64,000 nucleotides of DNA from assembly GCF_048569485.1 (NCBI RefSeq), contig NC_134361.1, positions 175,219,958-175,283,957 of the forward strand. Reading direction: 5' to 3'. The position numbers were made by a program, and so were the translations under genes. Shown in pieces: positions 11,378 to 23,000 of this stretch. The notes beneath the pieces were generated by a model. That model saw nothing but the letters and a program-made list of their open reading frames with translations, was not told the origin of the DNA and did not search any database. How positions within the stretch are numbered: the first letter of the stretch is position 1; each line of letters opens with the position of its first letter. This DNA comes from Anomaloglossus baeobatrachus (Eukaryota; Chordata; Amphibia; Anura; Aromobatidae).

Positions 11378-11504
11378 GTGACACTTTTAGTTTAATAGTG
11401 AAAAAACTGGTGACAGGTTCCCTTTAAGGGTTCTTATTATAATAGTGCCCCAATAAAGTAATTAAGCCCCTTTGGTGCCACCTCACAATAAAAATGTCCA
11501 CTAA

Positions 11505-11661
11505 AGGGTACTTTACATGCTGCGATATCGCTAGCGATCTCGTAAGCGATGTGAAATTCTAGATCGCAAGTGAGATCTTTCGAGATCACACATAGGTCAT
11601 TTTACGCATGTTCACATCGCTAACGAGATCGCTAGCGATGTCGCAGCATGTAAAGTACCCT
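11505..11661. mobile_element. 157-bp palindromic Harbinger-type MITE
   Basis: Flanked by TAA (11502-11504 and 11662-11664). The ends are AGGGTACTTTACATGCTGCG and its complement, and the arms fold over nearly the full length. Ends and TWA duplication match the ~570-bp family at 14775, 20131 and 28947, so this is the short version. Confidence 0.85.
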
Positions 11662-11664
11662 TAA

Positions 11665-12579
11665 GTGACTACTCGGAGTAGTGGTGCCCCCTTAGTTACC
11701 TACACATGCTTAATTTCCCACAAAATACAACACCCCCTTAGTGCCTTCTTGGTGCCACCCACACAGTTCGAGCATCTGCTCAGTGCCCACATACAGTGTG
11801 ATGCCCCCAAAGTTCCACCTCAACCAACACTGGGTGGAAACCTTATTCGTGCTTCCATATTGTATGTTGCCCTTTTTGTGTGTTCTGCACATTATACTGC
11901 CCTTCTTTTCCTCATAGAAAGTGACTATCCATCAGTGTCCTCACACAGCATAATGTCTCTAAGTACAGTATTTCTCCCATACAGTGTGACGGCACCTTGT
12001 TAACTCCCACACAGTATATTGTCCGCTGCAATGTATAATGCCCTCCGTTTGAGTTCCTGAGTATAATGCCCCCTTTAGTGCTTTCCATTGTATAATGTCA
12101 TATCAGTGCTCCCACACAATATAATGACTCCCCCCACTTAACGGAAAGGTGTGGTCTGAAAAAGAAAACATCAATAACTGAAAAAAATGTAAAATATTAA
12201 TGTTTAAATGTTTTGTTTAAATATATATATATTTTTTTTTTTTTTTAATTGAGCAAAATATAAAAAAAATTAAAACGTGTGATGTCTTCCACTCTTGAGC
12301 ACAAGGGGGAGCAGCTGCTGAAATCCTGCTGTAGAGCTACTGTATAACTAGCTCACATTACAGCTGCAGTAAAGTGGGCAGAATCTGCTCTCCTGTGTGT
12401 GATGTCACAGCTCCCCCTCCCAATCTGGGTGTTTCCAAAAAGATAAGGGAAGATGAAGTTTAGAATCACAGTGCGGAGCCATATTGTTGGTGACTGCAAA
12501 GTGATCCTAATGTCTAAAGTGTCACCAAGGATAGCTGCATAGTGCTTTCCACATAGCGCGCTGCACACCCCGTAACAGC
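11665..12579. other. AT-rich intergenic stretch, no gene seen
   Basis: A loose repeating pattern of short 'ccacacagtataatg' phrases (11700-12130), then an (AT)n/T-rich run (12215-12250). Open frames are short and without recognisable domains. Confidence 0.5.
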
Positions 12580-13060
12580 AATGCTTTGCCGCACACACAC
12601 CCGCCTGCAATGCTCTGCTGCATGCACGCTCGCCATGCTCTGCCGCACGCCTGCCTGCAATGCTCTGCCGCACGCACGCCCCCAATGCTCTGCCGCACGC
12701 CCCCCAATGCTCTGCCGCACACACTTCGATGCTCAGCCACACGCACGCACCCCAATGCTCTGCCACACACACGCCCCCTAATGGTCTGCCAATCGTCAGC
12801 TCGCCCACAATGCTCTGCCGCACATCAGCCCGCAATGCTCTGCTGCACGCACACCCCCCAATGCTCTGCCGCACGCATGCCCTCCAATGCTCTGCCGCAT
12901 GCACGCCCCCCCAATGCTCTTCCGCACGCACGCCGCCCCCCCAATGCTCTGTCACACGCACGCACGCCCCCCATTTCTCTGCCGTACGCACGCATGCCCC
13001 CCAATGGTCTGCCGCACGTACACCCCCCAATGCTCTGCTGCACGCACGTAGGTGGGGGTA
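12580..13060. repeat. Variable 20-30 bp minisatellite (aatgctctgccgcacgcac...)
   Basis: About 19 copies of a unit built on AATGCTCTGCCGCACGCAC plus a variable C-run. Translated frames on both strands (up to 313 codons) are repeats of CSAARTPPM or AEHWG type and are artefacts of the array. Confidence 0.88.
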
Positions 13061-13380
13061 GCAGCAGCGGAGAGGGAGGGTAGCAGCGGTGACTTGGCAC
13101 CAGTACTCACACATCCTAACGGATGACAGGGGGAAAGTGCAGCACATTGCATACGCTGTGAGCTCCACAAAGATGGAGGTGATCCCCTCCCTCTGCTGTG
13201 ATCTGGACAGCCCAGGGGGCGTGTCCAGGTCACAGCAGGAAGCAGCCACAGTGCAGGAGATAGGGTCAGAGAGCGGCAACTGTCTTCTATGCACAGGGGC
13301 TGCTGTATTTGAGGTGAGTAACTTTCGTTACACACAGAAGATCTAAGATGGCAGCCCCCAGTGTTTCAGTAAAACTAGAA

Positions 13381-14506
13381 TCAAAGGGAACCTGTCACCT
13401 GAAATTTTGCTATTAAACTAAAAGAATCCCCTTCTGCAGCTCCTGGGCTGCGTTCTAGAAAGGTTCATCTTGCTACTGGTCCCCCTTTCAGACCTAAATA
13501 AACACTTTATAAAATCTTACATTTTGGTATGCTAATGATGTTTTCTGGCCACGGGGGCGGGCTGTATTGCGTCCGTTATTCCCCCTCTTGCCGCTGTTCG
13601 CCATCCCCAAGTGTTGAATGACATACATGAGGCCGCCGCTCTCATGTTACTCAGTGCTTTTGAAGTCTCGCGCATGCCCAGTGGCAGTATCGCAGGACTG
13701 AGCACAGTTCAAATTGTGAGCGACGGTGATCGTATTGCGCAGGTGCGAGATTATGGGTGGGTACTTGAATGAAGCTGGTGATGACAATGTCATCACCAGC
13801 GTCATCCAAATAGCCGCCCATAATCTCCCGCATGCGCAATAACATCACCGGCGCTCGTGATTTGAAAACAGTGCTGTCCAGCGATAGTGCCACTGCGCAT
13901 GTGCGAGATTATGGGCGGCTACTTGGATGACGCTAGTGATGACAATGTCATCACTAGCGTCATCCAAGTAGCCACCCATAATCTCGCGCATGCCCAGTGG
14001 CAGTATCGCGGGACTCCGCACAGTTCAAATTCCGAGCGCCGGTGATCGTATTGCGCATGCGCGAGATTATAGGCAGGTACTTGAATGATGCTAGTGATGA
14101 CATTGTCATCACCAGCGTCATTCAAGTAACCGCCCATAATCTTGCGCCTGCGCAATACAATCATCGTCGCTCGCAATTTGAACTGTGCTGAGTCCCGCGA
14201 TACTGCCACTGGGCATGCGCGAGACTTCAGGAGCACTGAGTAACATGAGAGCGGCAGCGTCATCTGTGAATCAACACTGGGGGACGGCGAACAGCGGCAG
14301 GAGGGGGAATAACGGACGCAATACAGCCCGCCCCCATGGCCAGCAAAGCTCATTAGCATACCAAAAGGAAGATTTTATAAAGTGTTTATTTAGGTCTGAA
14401 AGGGGGGCCAGTAGCAAGATGAACCTTTCTAGAACGCAGCCCAGGAGCTGCACAAGGGGATTATTTTAGTTTAATAGCGAAATTTCAAGTGACAGGTTCC
14501 CTTTAA
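13381..14506. mobile_element. TTAA-type palindromic MITE, second copy
   Basis: Ends AAAGGGAACCTGTCACCTG and its complement, with TCAA/TTAA at the borders. It shares the subterminal cttctgcagctcctgggctg block with the 2761 copy. The interior has several alternating inverted blocks, each holding a form of gcgcatgcgcgagattatgg and gatgacaatgtcatcac, so it can fold into more than one large cruciform. Confidence 0.82.
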
Positions 14507-14774
14507 ATAAAAACTAAATAAAGAGTGAGTTTAATTTTGTATTAAAATTACTTGATTTCATAATCATTATTATTAATACAAAAATAAAAAAAGTGAAACC
14601 TTACCTTTAATCCCCCCCACACACACACCCACGCAGCATGGCTCCCTGTCAGTACTTCCACACAGAAACAGAGCACCCTAATATAATAATTAATTCTGCA
14701 CTTGTTAATCCCATTACTATGCCAACTGAACTTCTTATGCCTGTGCAGTTGGTAGCTTAGCATAGGAAGGCTAA

Positions 14775-15356
14775 GGGGTACTTTGCACGCTGCGACATCG
14801 CTAGCCGTTTGTAGTGATGCCGAGCGCGATAGTCCCCGCCCCCGTCGCACATGCGATCTCTTGTGATAGCTGCTGTAGCGAACATTATCGCTACGGCAGC
14901 TTCACACGCACTTACCTGCCCTGCGACGTCGCTATGGCCGGCGACTCGCCTCCTTCCTAAGGGGGCGTTTCGTGCGGCGTCACATCGACATCACACGGCA
15001 GGCAGCCAATAGAAGCGGAGGGGCGGAGATGAGCGGGACATAAACATCCCGCCCACCTCCTTCCTTCCGCATAGCCGGTGGAGGCAGGTAAGGAGATGTT
15101 CCTTGCTCCTGCGGCTTCATACACAGCGATGTGTGCTGTCACAGGAACGAGGAACAACATCGTACCTGTCGCTGCAGCGAAATTATGGAAATGACCGACA
15201 CTACACCGATCATACAATTTCGCTGCTTTTGCGATCGTTAATCGTAGCAAAAAGGATTTACACACTCCGATCTCGACAACGACGCCGGATGTGCGTCACT
15301 TTCGATTTGACCCCAGCGATATCGCAGCTGCGATGTCGTAGTGTGCAAAGTACCCC
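14775..15356. mobile_element. Harbinger-type MITE (582 bp)
   Basis: TAA duplications at 14772-14774 and 15357-15359. Termini GGGGTACTTTGCACGCTGCG and its complement. The internal cgatagtccccgcccccgtc and ggcagccaatagaagc blocks recur in the copies at 20131 and 28947. Confidence 0.88.
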
Positions 15357-15698
15357 TAAGTGTCGGTCAGGTCACAAAGTGAATGGAGGAACAGGGAGTT
15401 GACAGCTCCCTGCTCCACTACTGTATTCAAAGGCTTCTGAAACCTGAAGAAACAAGACACTATCAAAGGTGGTGCCTGACGTCCTGGGCCCCTTGATACC
15501 TGGGGGCTTAGAGCTGCTCTTGCTCTCTTGGCAACTGTTATGCCCCTGAATGGAGGTCCAACTGTCGGGATCAGCACCACCACCACCACCGTTCTGAAAG
15601 CGGACTCTGCAGAAACCAGTATGAATGTAGCAGAAGTCGCGTGCAGCTCTGCTCCATTCATTTTCTATAGGACAATTGGACAAAACCAAACACTGTAA

Positions 15699-16447
15699 AG
15701 GTGGTGTCACACACAGCGACAACGACGTCGCTGCTACGTCACCATTTTCTGTGACGTTGCAGCGACATCCCGTCGCTGTCGCTGTGTGTGACATCCAGCA
15801 ACGAGCTGGCCCCTGCTGTGAGGTCGCCGCTCGTTGCTGAATGTCCAGCTTCATTTTTTGGTCGTCGCTCTCCCACTGTGACGCACAGATCGCTGTGTGT
15901 GACAGCGAGAGAGCGACGAAATGAAGCGAGCAGGGAGCAGGAGCCGGCATCTGGCAGCTGCAGTAAGCTGTAACCAAGGTAAACATCGGGTAACCAAGGT
16001 GGTTACCCGATATTTACCTTCGTTACCAGCCTCCGCCGCTCTCACGCTGCCAGCGCCGGCTCCTGCTCTGTGACATGTAGCTGCAGTACACATCGTGTAA
16101 TTAACCCGATGTGTACTGTAGCTAGGAGAGCAAGGAGCCAGCGCTAAGCAGTGTGCGCGGCTCCCTGCTCTCTGCACTGTGACATGTAGCTGCAGTACAC
16201 ATGGGGTTAATTAACCCGATGTGTACTGTAGCTAGGAGAGCAGGGAGCCAGCGCTCAGTGTGCGCGGCTCCCTGCTCTCTGCACATGTTGCAGAACAGCG
16301 ACGCGTGTCGTTATGATCGCTGCTTCTGCTGTGTTTGACAGCTAAACAGCGATCATAACAGCGACTTACAAGGTCGCTGCTACGTCACAGAAAATGGTGA
16401 CGTAACAGCGACGACGTTGTCGCTGTCGTTTGGTGTGACCCCAGCTT
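15699..16447. mobile_element. Fold-back MITE with TAA duplication (749 bp)
   Basis: TAA at 15696-15698 and 16448-16450. The subterminal inverted repeats share agcgacaacg and ctacgtcaccattttctgtg over more than 60 bp. The interior contains palindromic blocks and the tandem duplication listed separately. Confidence 0.8.
16072..16283. repeat. ~109-bp tandem duplication inside the MITE
   Basis: Two adjacent copies beginning gacatgtagctgcagtacac and ending gctccctgctctctgcac; differences are a few substitutions and a small indel. Confidence 0.85.
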
Positions 16448-16450
16448 TAA

Positions 16451-17249
16451 AGTAAGATATTCCTTATCCTCTAGTCTCTTTAAGAATGCTGCTGTTAGCA
16501 TGATATAAATGAATGGTACTTGTTGTTCAGGTATTTCTACTATTTGTAAAATATTCTCTTAGTCTTTTTAAAAAAAAAAAAATTCCAGGTGTGAGCTCCA
16601 ATCATTTCATTGCAAAAGATCGAATTGTCCTCCTGTGTCCGTCACTTTGTGTAGCGGAGACATTTCATAGCCCGTTATCAGACAGCTTTGTATACATTCA
16701 TCTTATCAGTTATCAAATTCTGTTCCTGTTTCACAATTCTGGGAGTGTTACTGAATCATAAAATATATCTATTATTCACTGCATGCGTTGTGACTAAAAC
16801 AAAATGTCCTAGAGAAAAATCTCAGACTCAGGTTCTCTGGTGAGCCCAATGCGCGTCCGACTAAGGAGTGTATAAATGGTGTGTGCTATCAGATTTTTAT
16901 CGGCTAGCACACTGACCCCTGTAATTCCATCCGGCAATGCAGATGACCACAATTTCACTGACAGTCTGTCTGTGAGAAAAATTGATTTGACTTGTGAATC
17001 GGAGACACATGTGACTAGATCCGCAATGCCCGCATATACCGACCTTTCCACATTCAGATAATCTTGATAAAGACCAAGTGAGGGCGAAACGTTGTATAGA
17101 GATCTGTATACAGACTCGGACTGGCCCAAAGGGGACCAGGTACTTTTCCCGGTGAGTGTCACGGCCGCCTCTCTGCTGTATGAGACTAGTGACAGATTCA
17201 GGGCTAGCGTCTATCATTTGCCATATAAGACACTATATTAAATGTGTCT
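16451..17249. other. Intergenic stretch, no gene; weak hammerhead-like string
   Basis: No coding signal. Around 17063-17095 the plus strand reads gataaagaccaagtgagggc then gaaacgttgta, a spacing that recalls a decayed hammerhead core (GAAA, short stem III), but the CUGANGA box is not intact. Confidence 0.3.
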
Positions 17250-17880
17250 TCTTTCCTTTGGTAGGCTTAGGGTTAATCAGTTTTCCTTGACAGCAGCATT
17301 TTGATTACCTCCCTTCAGGTGCTTCCAGTGTGAGACGACTCCCAGTCCCTATATATACCCTCTTCTCCCATAAGAGGGCATTGGTTATTCTGATTCCATT
17401 TGAATGCTTGCACTGGAGGTGGAAGGAGCTGATAGAGTCGTTATTGCAAGTTGCTGTGTAGGCTGCCGTCCTGGCTCTGACTGCTGCCGTGTGTTGGATG
17501 TTGTCTTTTGTTGTTATCCCCTGTCGGTCTTTCCTTTCCCTGGTGTTGTTTTAGTGCAGCGTTGGGGCTAGCGTCCCTCACCTGCCTGCTCACTAGCCAG
17601 GGTTCTTATAGTATATAGGATCTGCCAGGGTCTCTAGTATCCTGTTCGGCGACAGATGCAGAACCTGTATAGGGACTCGCTAAGAGAGCAGGGTACAGCG
17701 GCAGGTGAGTGCAGGAGGAAGCCCATCTTTCCCCTCACTAGGGCTAGGGCTCACCGCTGTTATAGTGTCTCCGGTATACTCCTTGTATCTTGCACCATAC
17801 TCCAGACTTCCCGTAGTCACTATGTCACAGTGGGCCCCTCTTCATGATTTGGCCTCCTCTATGAACAGTACTTTGCACAA
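17250..17880. repeat. Unclassified dispersed-repeat-like sequence
   Basis: A T-rich then C-rich run with a tatatataccctcttctccc box and no coding potential. It has the look of a retroelement terminal region, but no paired end or target duplication is visible, so the family is not assigned. Confidence 0.3.
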
Positions 17881-18554
17881 TCAACTTAATTCACTATGTA
17901 CAGACAGTCGGCTTTTAATTAATTTAGCTAACTACTCAGATTATGGTATAAATTTGTTAATGAGTGTAATTAATATTTTCATGTCACTGGTGGGCACTGA
18001 GCAGCCCAGGCCGACACGGTCTATATACACTTGTTGGGTTGTGCTGAATAAAGCATCACTTATCTTACTGAAGATATTCTGTGTTGAAGTTATCCTCTGT
18101 TATAGAATAAGAAGAGAATATAACTCTTTGGAAAAAATATGGAAATTCATATTTATTTACATTTTATTTTAAAAAGACAAAAATATACAACAATTAAGAA
18201 TAGTTTTTATTTTTTACATGTAACGAAGAAGGAACAGTATAAGGTCCAGCACTGAATTTTATTGACTAGAAAAAATTATCTTTCTACCATGTTATGCCCT
18301 GGTCCTGTTTAATTACAGCAAGCAGAGATTTTGAAACCATGAGTCTTTTCTTTATAAAAATAATAGATGAATTTACTGAAACCGGAATACAACTTTACAC
18401 CAGGGCAGTCCACACCTTACTCTGCACTGATTTTTTTTCTAAAACATCAAGGCAGAGTAAGTAGTTTAGATAAGATTGTGTAGGTGTGTGGATGAGGAGT
18501 TTACTGACAGACACAGCCAGACTCCACACAATGAAGACATACGTGGTATATTAA

Positions 18555-18980
18555 AAGGGTTGTCCACTACTTGGACAATCTATTCTCATTCCTCTTGTTT
18601 GCCCCTGTAAAAATAAATAAGCCTATACTCCCGTCCGGTGTGGCCGCAGTTCCAGCGATGTCTAGAGCCGCGTTCCAAGTGGCCACCTGACATTGTTATG
18701 ACATGCGGCCAATCAACGCCGGCTTCCTTCTCCCCACCTTCGGACGTTTGAGCAGGAAGTCAGTGCAGCGCTCACATCCTGCTCAAATGTCCAAATGCAG
18801 GAAGACAGACGCCGGGTGCTAATTGGTCGCGTGTCATAACAATGTCACATGGGCCCCGGGAAGGCAGCTATAGACATCACTGGAACTGCGGCCCCACAGA
18901 AGGTGAGCAAAGGCTTTTGTATTTTTACGGGGGCGAACAAGGGGAATGAGAAGGGGTTGTCCAAGTAGTAGACATGCCCC
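18555..18980. mobile_element. TTAA-type fold-back MITE (426 bp)
   Basis: TTAA at 18551-18554 and 18981-18984. Ends AAGGGTTGTCCACTACTTGG and the inverse ccaagtagtagacatgcccc. The subterminal blocks (attctcattcctcttgtttg and caaggggaatgagaag) pair inversely. Confidence 0.82.
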
Positions 18981-18984
18981 TTAA

Positions 18985-19460
18985 CATGTTTACTTTCTTG
19001 ATCGCTGTATACACAGTGCTGAACCAGCAGTTGTGTATACACATTAGGAAACACTGACTGTGCTTCCCTCTCTGAACCCAGTGATCATTTGATCACTGGG
19101 TGTAGGGAGGGAGCAGGAGCTGCTGAGTCCGAGGACACTCCCTGTTACAGGTGAAATCGGGAATAAAAAGAATTTAATAATGAGTTCAAATGCCCTCACT
19201 TCCCCCTAAAGGTTGTTTAAATTCCAATGGGGGTATACAATATTTCAAAAAAGTGAAAAAAAATAATAAATTGTAAAAAAAAAGCAAAGATAAAACAAAA
19301 AAGTATAAATAAATAAAGCTAAGCTAAAAAAAGAGATACTGTGCCTCATTAGGAATGAAGAAAATGTGCCAGTTATAGCTGTTCCAGTCCTGTTCGGCAA
19401 AGCAATAACCGGCAATGTGACTATCCGGAATACACAACATGTTCTGTGAGGATCTGATGT
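18985..19460 (+). repeat. Dispersed repeat, copy 1
   Basis: Contains ctgtatacacagtgctgaacc, a variable gaaccagtgatc block, then an A/T-rich tail of aataaa-type words. The same order of blocks occurs at 32490-32880, and the cctgttacagg part occurs inverted at 62090-62290. Family not identified. Confidence 0.6.
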
Positions 19461-19932
19461 CACTATATATTAGTGTAAGCCTGCGAGACTCTCATCAAGG
19501 CTTTTATAGGACTGTATCAAAAAAGTTACCCAAAATGTTATGACAGTGCTACATTAATTAGTAAGACGGATCCAGATTTTCAAAGTCATTGATGCACCTT
19601 CTATTTGAATCCATGAATAAATTCATAATCCCATGCCTAAAAATTATTATTTTGCAGCAACAGTTTTGCAGTCATATTCAGCTCCTGTTGTCCAAAAATT
19701 ATTTTAGTTTACGCTTCTATAAGAAACAATCCAAACTATCATTAGCGTTATTGCTGCTGTAACAGGAAACCCTTCCCGTCATTAACGTAGTTATACTGAT
19801 GGCTCTGAGGAATGCTATTACATAATTTCATTCTCCGAGCTTCTTTACAGCTTGTTGATTCACCAATAATAATAATATGCAATGTCTTCCTTGTTCTGAG
19901 GTCACTGCCACAACTTGAGCCTTGCGTTGTCC

Positions 19933-20059
19933 TCAAAAATTCTCCTTGTTAAAGTAGAACTGCACTTTTCTGGGGTCAATGTTGGAGTAGTGATGGCAGC
20001 ATTGTTGGAGGGTCTTACCAAGAGCTTGAGGACCACAAAGAAAAACACCCACAGTGGAC
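19933..20059 (-). CDS. nox1: nox1 exon 13: C-terminus and stop
   Basis: 127 nt after acceptor tggcattttacag. The translation reads [20 protein letters not shown], then [20 protein letters not shown] and F, then TGA. FLCGP closes the NADPH site and the terminal NKENF is the NOX signature. The [17 protein letters not shown] tail matches NOX1 ([17 protein letters not shown]), not NOX2. Confidence 0.95.
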
Positions 20060-23000
20060 CTGTAAAATGCCAAAAAAATGATTAGTTCATAGGTTCCACA
20101 GCAAAATCCGATTCAAATGTCATAAACTTAGGGGTACTTTGCACACTACGACATTGCAAGCCGATGGTAGCGATGCCGAGCGCGATAGTCCCCGCCCCCG
20201 TCGCACATGCGATATCTTGTGATTGCTGCTGTAGCAAACATTATCACTACGGCAGCTTCACATGCACTTACCTGCCCTGCGACGTTGCTCATAAGGGGGC
20301 GGGTCGTACGGCGTCACAGTGACGTCACACAGAAGGCGGCCAATAGAAGCAGGGGGGCGGAGATGAGCGGGACGTAAACATCCCGCCCACCTCCTTCCTT
20401 CCTCATTGCAGCCAGGATGCAGGTAAGGAGATGTTCCTCGCTCCTGCGGTGTCACACAGCGATGTATGCTGCCGCAGGAATGTGGAACAACATCGTAACA
20501 TCGGTCCTTCCGAAATTATGGAAATGACCGACGCTACACTGATCATATGATTTCGACGCTTTTGCGCTCGTTAATCGTAGTAAAAACGATTCACATACTC
20601 CGATGTTGACAGCGACGCCGGATGTGCGTCACTTTCGATTTGACCCCCACCGACATCGCACCTGCGATGTCGTAGTGTGCAAAGTACCCCTTAGAGTCAT
20701 TCATTTTTTTGTGACACAATAGAGTATAAAAGCACAGAATCTGAGGAGATAAAAAGCAAATAAATTTTAGTGGAATTGATTTCTACTCAAATTTTACAAA
20801 AATCTACATTTGCCAAAGTGCGTATTTTTTTTGTATTTGGCCTCCGTATGGATTCAGCAAAGTGGTGACTGTTGCCCGCCATGTTTTGAATCATAAAAGG
20901 CTAACAAAAGGTTAAAATAATAATAATAAAAAAATTTTTATACTCCTCTTACTTCTCAGGCCTCTTCGCCCTTCACCACCACCTTTCTGGTCCTTCACAC
21001 ATTTTCTAATCCAATGCTGCTCGCATTGGAATCCACAGGCCTCTCACTGAGCAAGCGTCACGGCAGGGGAGAGAGGCTATATCAGCCATATAGAACAACA
21101 CACAGGAAGGGCAAAGAAATGCCTTATAGCTAGGGAAAGGGGAAAGTGGTGACCTCTGACGACAATCTGTAGCTTACCCTCACTGCCCTCACCGACACTA
21201 TATAGGCTCTGTACCTGTTGCTGAGATGGAAACCTAGGGCCCTCCCTTCCTCTGGCAAATGGGCCCTAAGTAAGGATGGAGGGTATGAGCGCTAAGTCAG
21301 CACCACTAACACTAAAGGAAAAACAAGAGAACAATACAGGGGAAACATGACTACAATCACCAGAGCCCTGGTAGAAAGCAAAAGACAAACACTTATCTGA
21401 AGTCTCTGGAGCAACAGTAGATGACCTCACCATACCTCAGCAAGGAACAAACTATAAACCGCACCCCCAAGGTGAGGTTAATAAAGGAATTAAAGGTTAT
21501 CAACTGAGAGGCAGAAGGGCAGTTCTCCAGGGTCATAAATTCTGCTTGCTGCAGAAACAGGGAACTGTCAGATAACACGTGCTTCCAATCTCTGTGATCT
21601 TCTAGCACTCGCTGCCATTGGATTGTTTGCTAGCCGTGATAACTCCATGACAGGCCATGATCGGTGACAGCCAGGACTGCCAACTTTCATGGAGCTTGGG
21701 AGGGTTCTGTGCAAGCGTGTGAAGTAGTACTGTGCCCATAGTGACGTCTTGACCCCATGACCTTCCACAAACTTGTGGAGAACCCTTCTGGGCCTAATGA
21801 AAACTGCAAGTCCCAGCTCAGCATGAGAGGCCTGGGGATTCCAGTGAGAGCAGCAGTGGATCAGAAGATGTGGATGGAAAATTCCATTTGCAGATGCTGA
21901 AAAGCCTAAAGCTGTATTTACACTACATGATAGCAGACATTAAACCAATGCCAATTGGTTATGTAGAGGCATATCAACAGCCTGCTCAGATAGGCCAACT
22001 CTACTTTCCATGTGCACAGAACAATTGGTAATTGTTCTTCGAGTATAGATGATTATTGTTCTTAGCAGCACATGTTCCATGTTTCCACATGACAATGTGC
22101 TGCTGAGAACAATGACTGATTGGGTGACAGTCTGTTTACACTAGATGAATATCACGGAGTATGTACTGACAGGTCAGGGACCGCTAGGCTGGCCCTCAGA
22201 CTCGAGATCTTGTGCTGTCCCTTATCTCGCAGGTAGGCTTGATGGTAGCCAGGTCCAAGCCCCCGGCGTGACCCTGACTCCTGTCCGAGCCCTTATCTTA
22301 CTCCCCCTCTCCCCCACCCTTGGGCCAGGCCGGAAAACACAATAATGAAACCCCACAAAATGACACGGACAAGGGAGAATGAAAACACGTACACACTGCA
22401 CTCAAAACACACAGGAGAGACAATGTGTGTACAGGGGAGCGAAGAAAAGGGGAATGAAGTAACACATAAAAGGGGACTGTTTACACCACTCAATATCAGT
22501 GCTGATTAGTGAAATCCAGGATCTTATATAGGAAGTAGATGACTTTGATTGGCAACCTGAGCTCCTAGTAAAGTTCCCCAGGTCAGCAGGAATTAACTCC
22601 TGCAGGGCTGTGGAACAGACCACATGAAACAGCCGACGGCCAGCTCTGGCTGAACAACTAGGAGACATCAGGTTGCCTGTCAGTCTCTGCAGTGTGAACA
22701 GAGCCTGATGCCACTGTGACACCTAAAGAGTCTGGACCTGAACACCGCATGACAATGATTATTGGGAAATGAGTATTCCTAGGAACAACCATTCACAATA
22801 TTAAACCAATGTTTTATCTCTAGTAGCCAACCATAATAGTTACATTAAAGGTCTGATAAAACAACCCCTCTAAATTATTTTAATGTATAAGCATTACATT
22901 TTGGATTTGGGGAATTTTTGTCAACTTCACCCTTCATCTGTTAGGACTCCTCCATACACATCAGATACTCAGCCAAAATTAGCAGGTTTGGTCAACTCTC

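Larger units (their letters stand above)
2761..11427. mobile_element. Palindromic TTAA MITE (piggyBac-type duplication), split by an LTR element
   Basis: Terminal inverted repeats AAAGGGAACCTTTCACCAG (left, after TTAA 2761-2764) and CTGGTGACAGGTTCCCTTT (right, before TTAA 11424-11427). The left part (2761-3575) is a large imperfect palindrome: the block around 3070-3110 (cagttcgctctgccatatcg) recurs inverted near 3285-3305. The LTR element at 3576-11377 interrupts it near its right end, leaving 11378-11427 as the distal tip. Same family as 13381-14506. Confidence 0.8.

Noticed and set aside
12353-13294. 313-codon minus-strand frame and overlapping plus-strand frames
   Set aside because: They come from the AATGCTCTGCCGCACGCAC tandem array, are low-complexity and open on both strands.
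16809-17217. Open frames of 106-117 codons on the minus strand
   Set aside because: No recognisable domain, overlapping in two frames, and next to a decayed repeat-like stretch.
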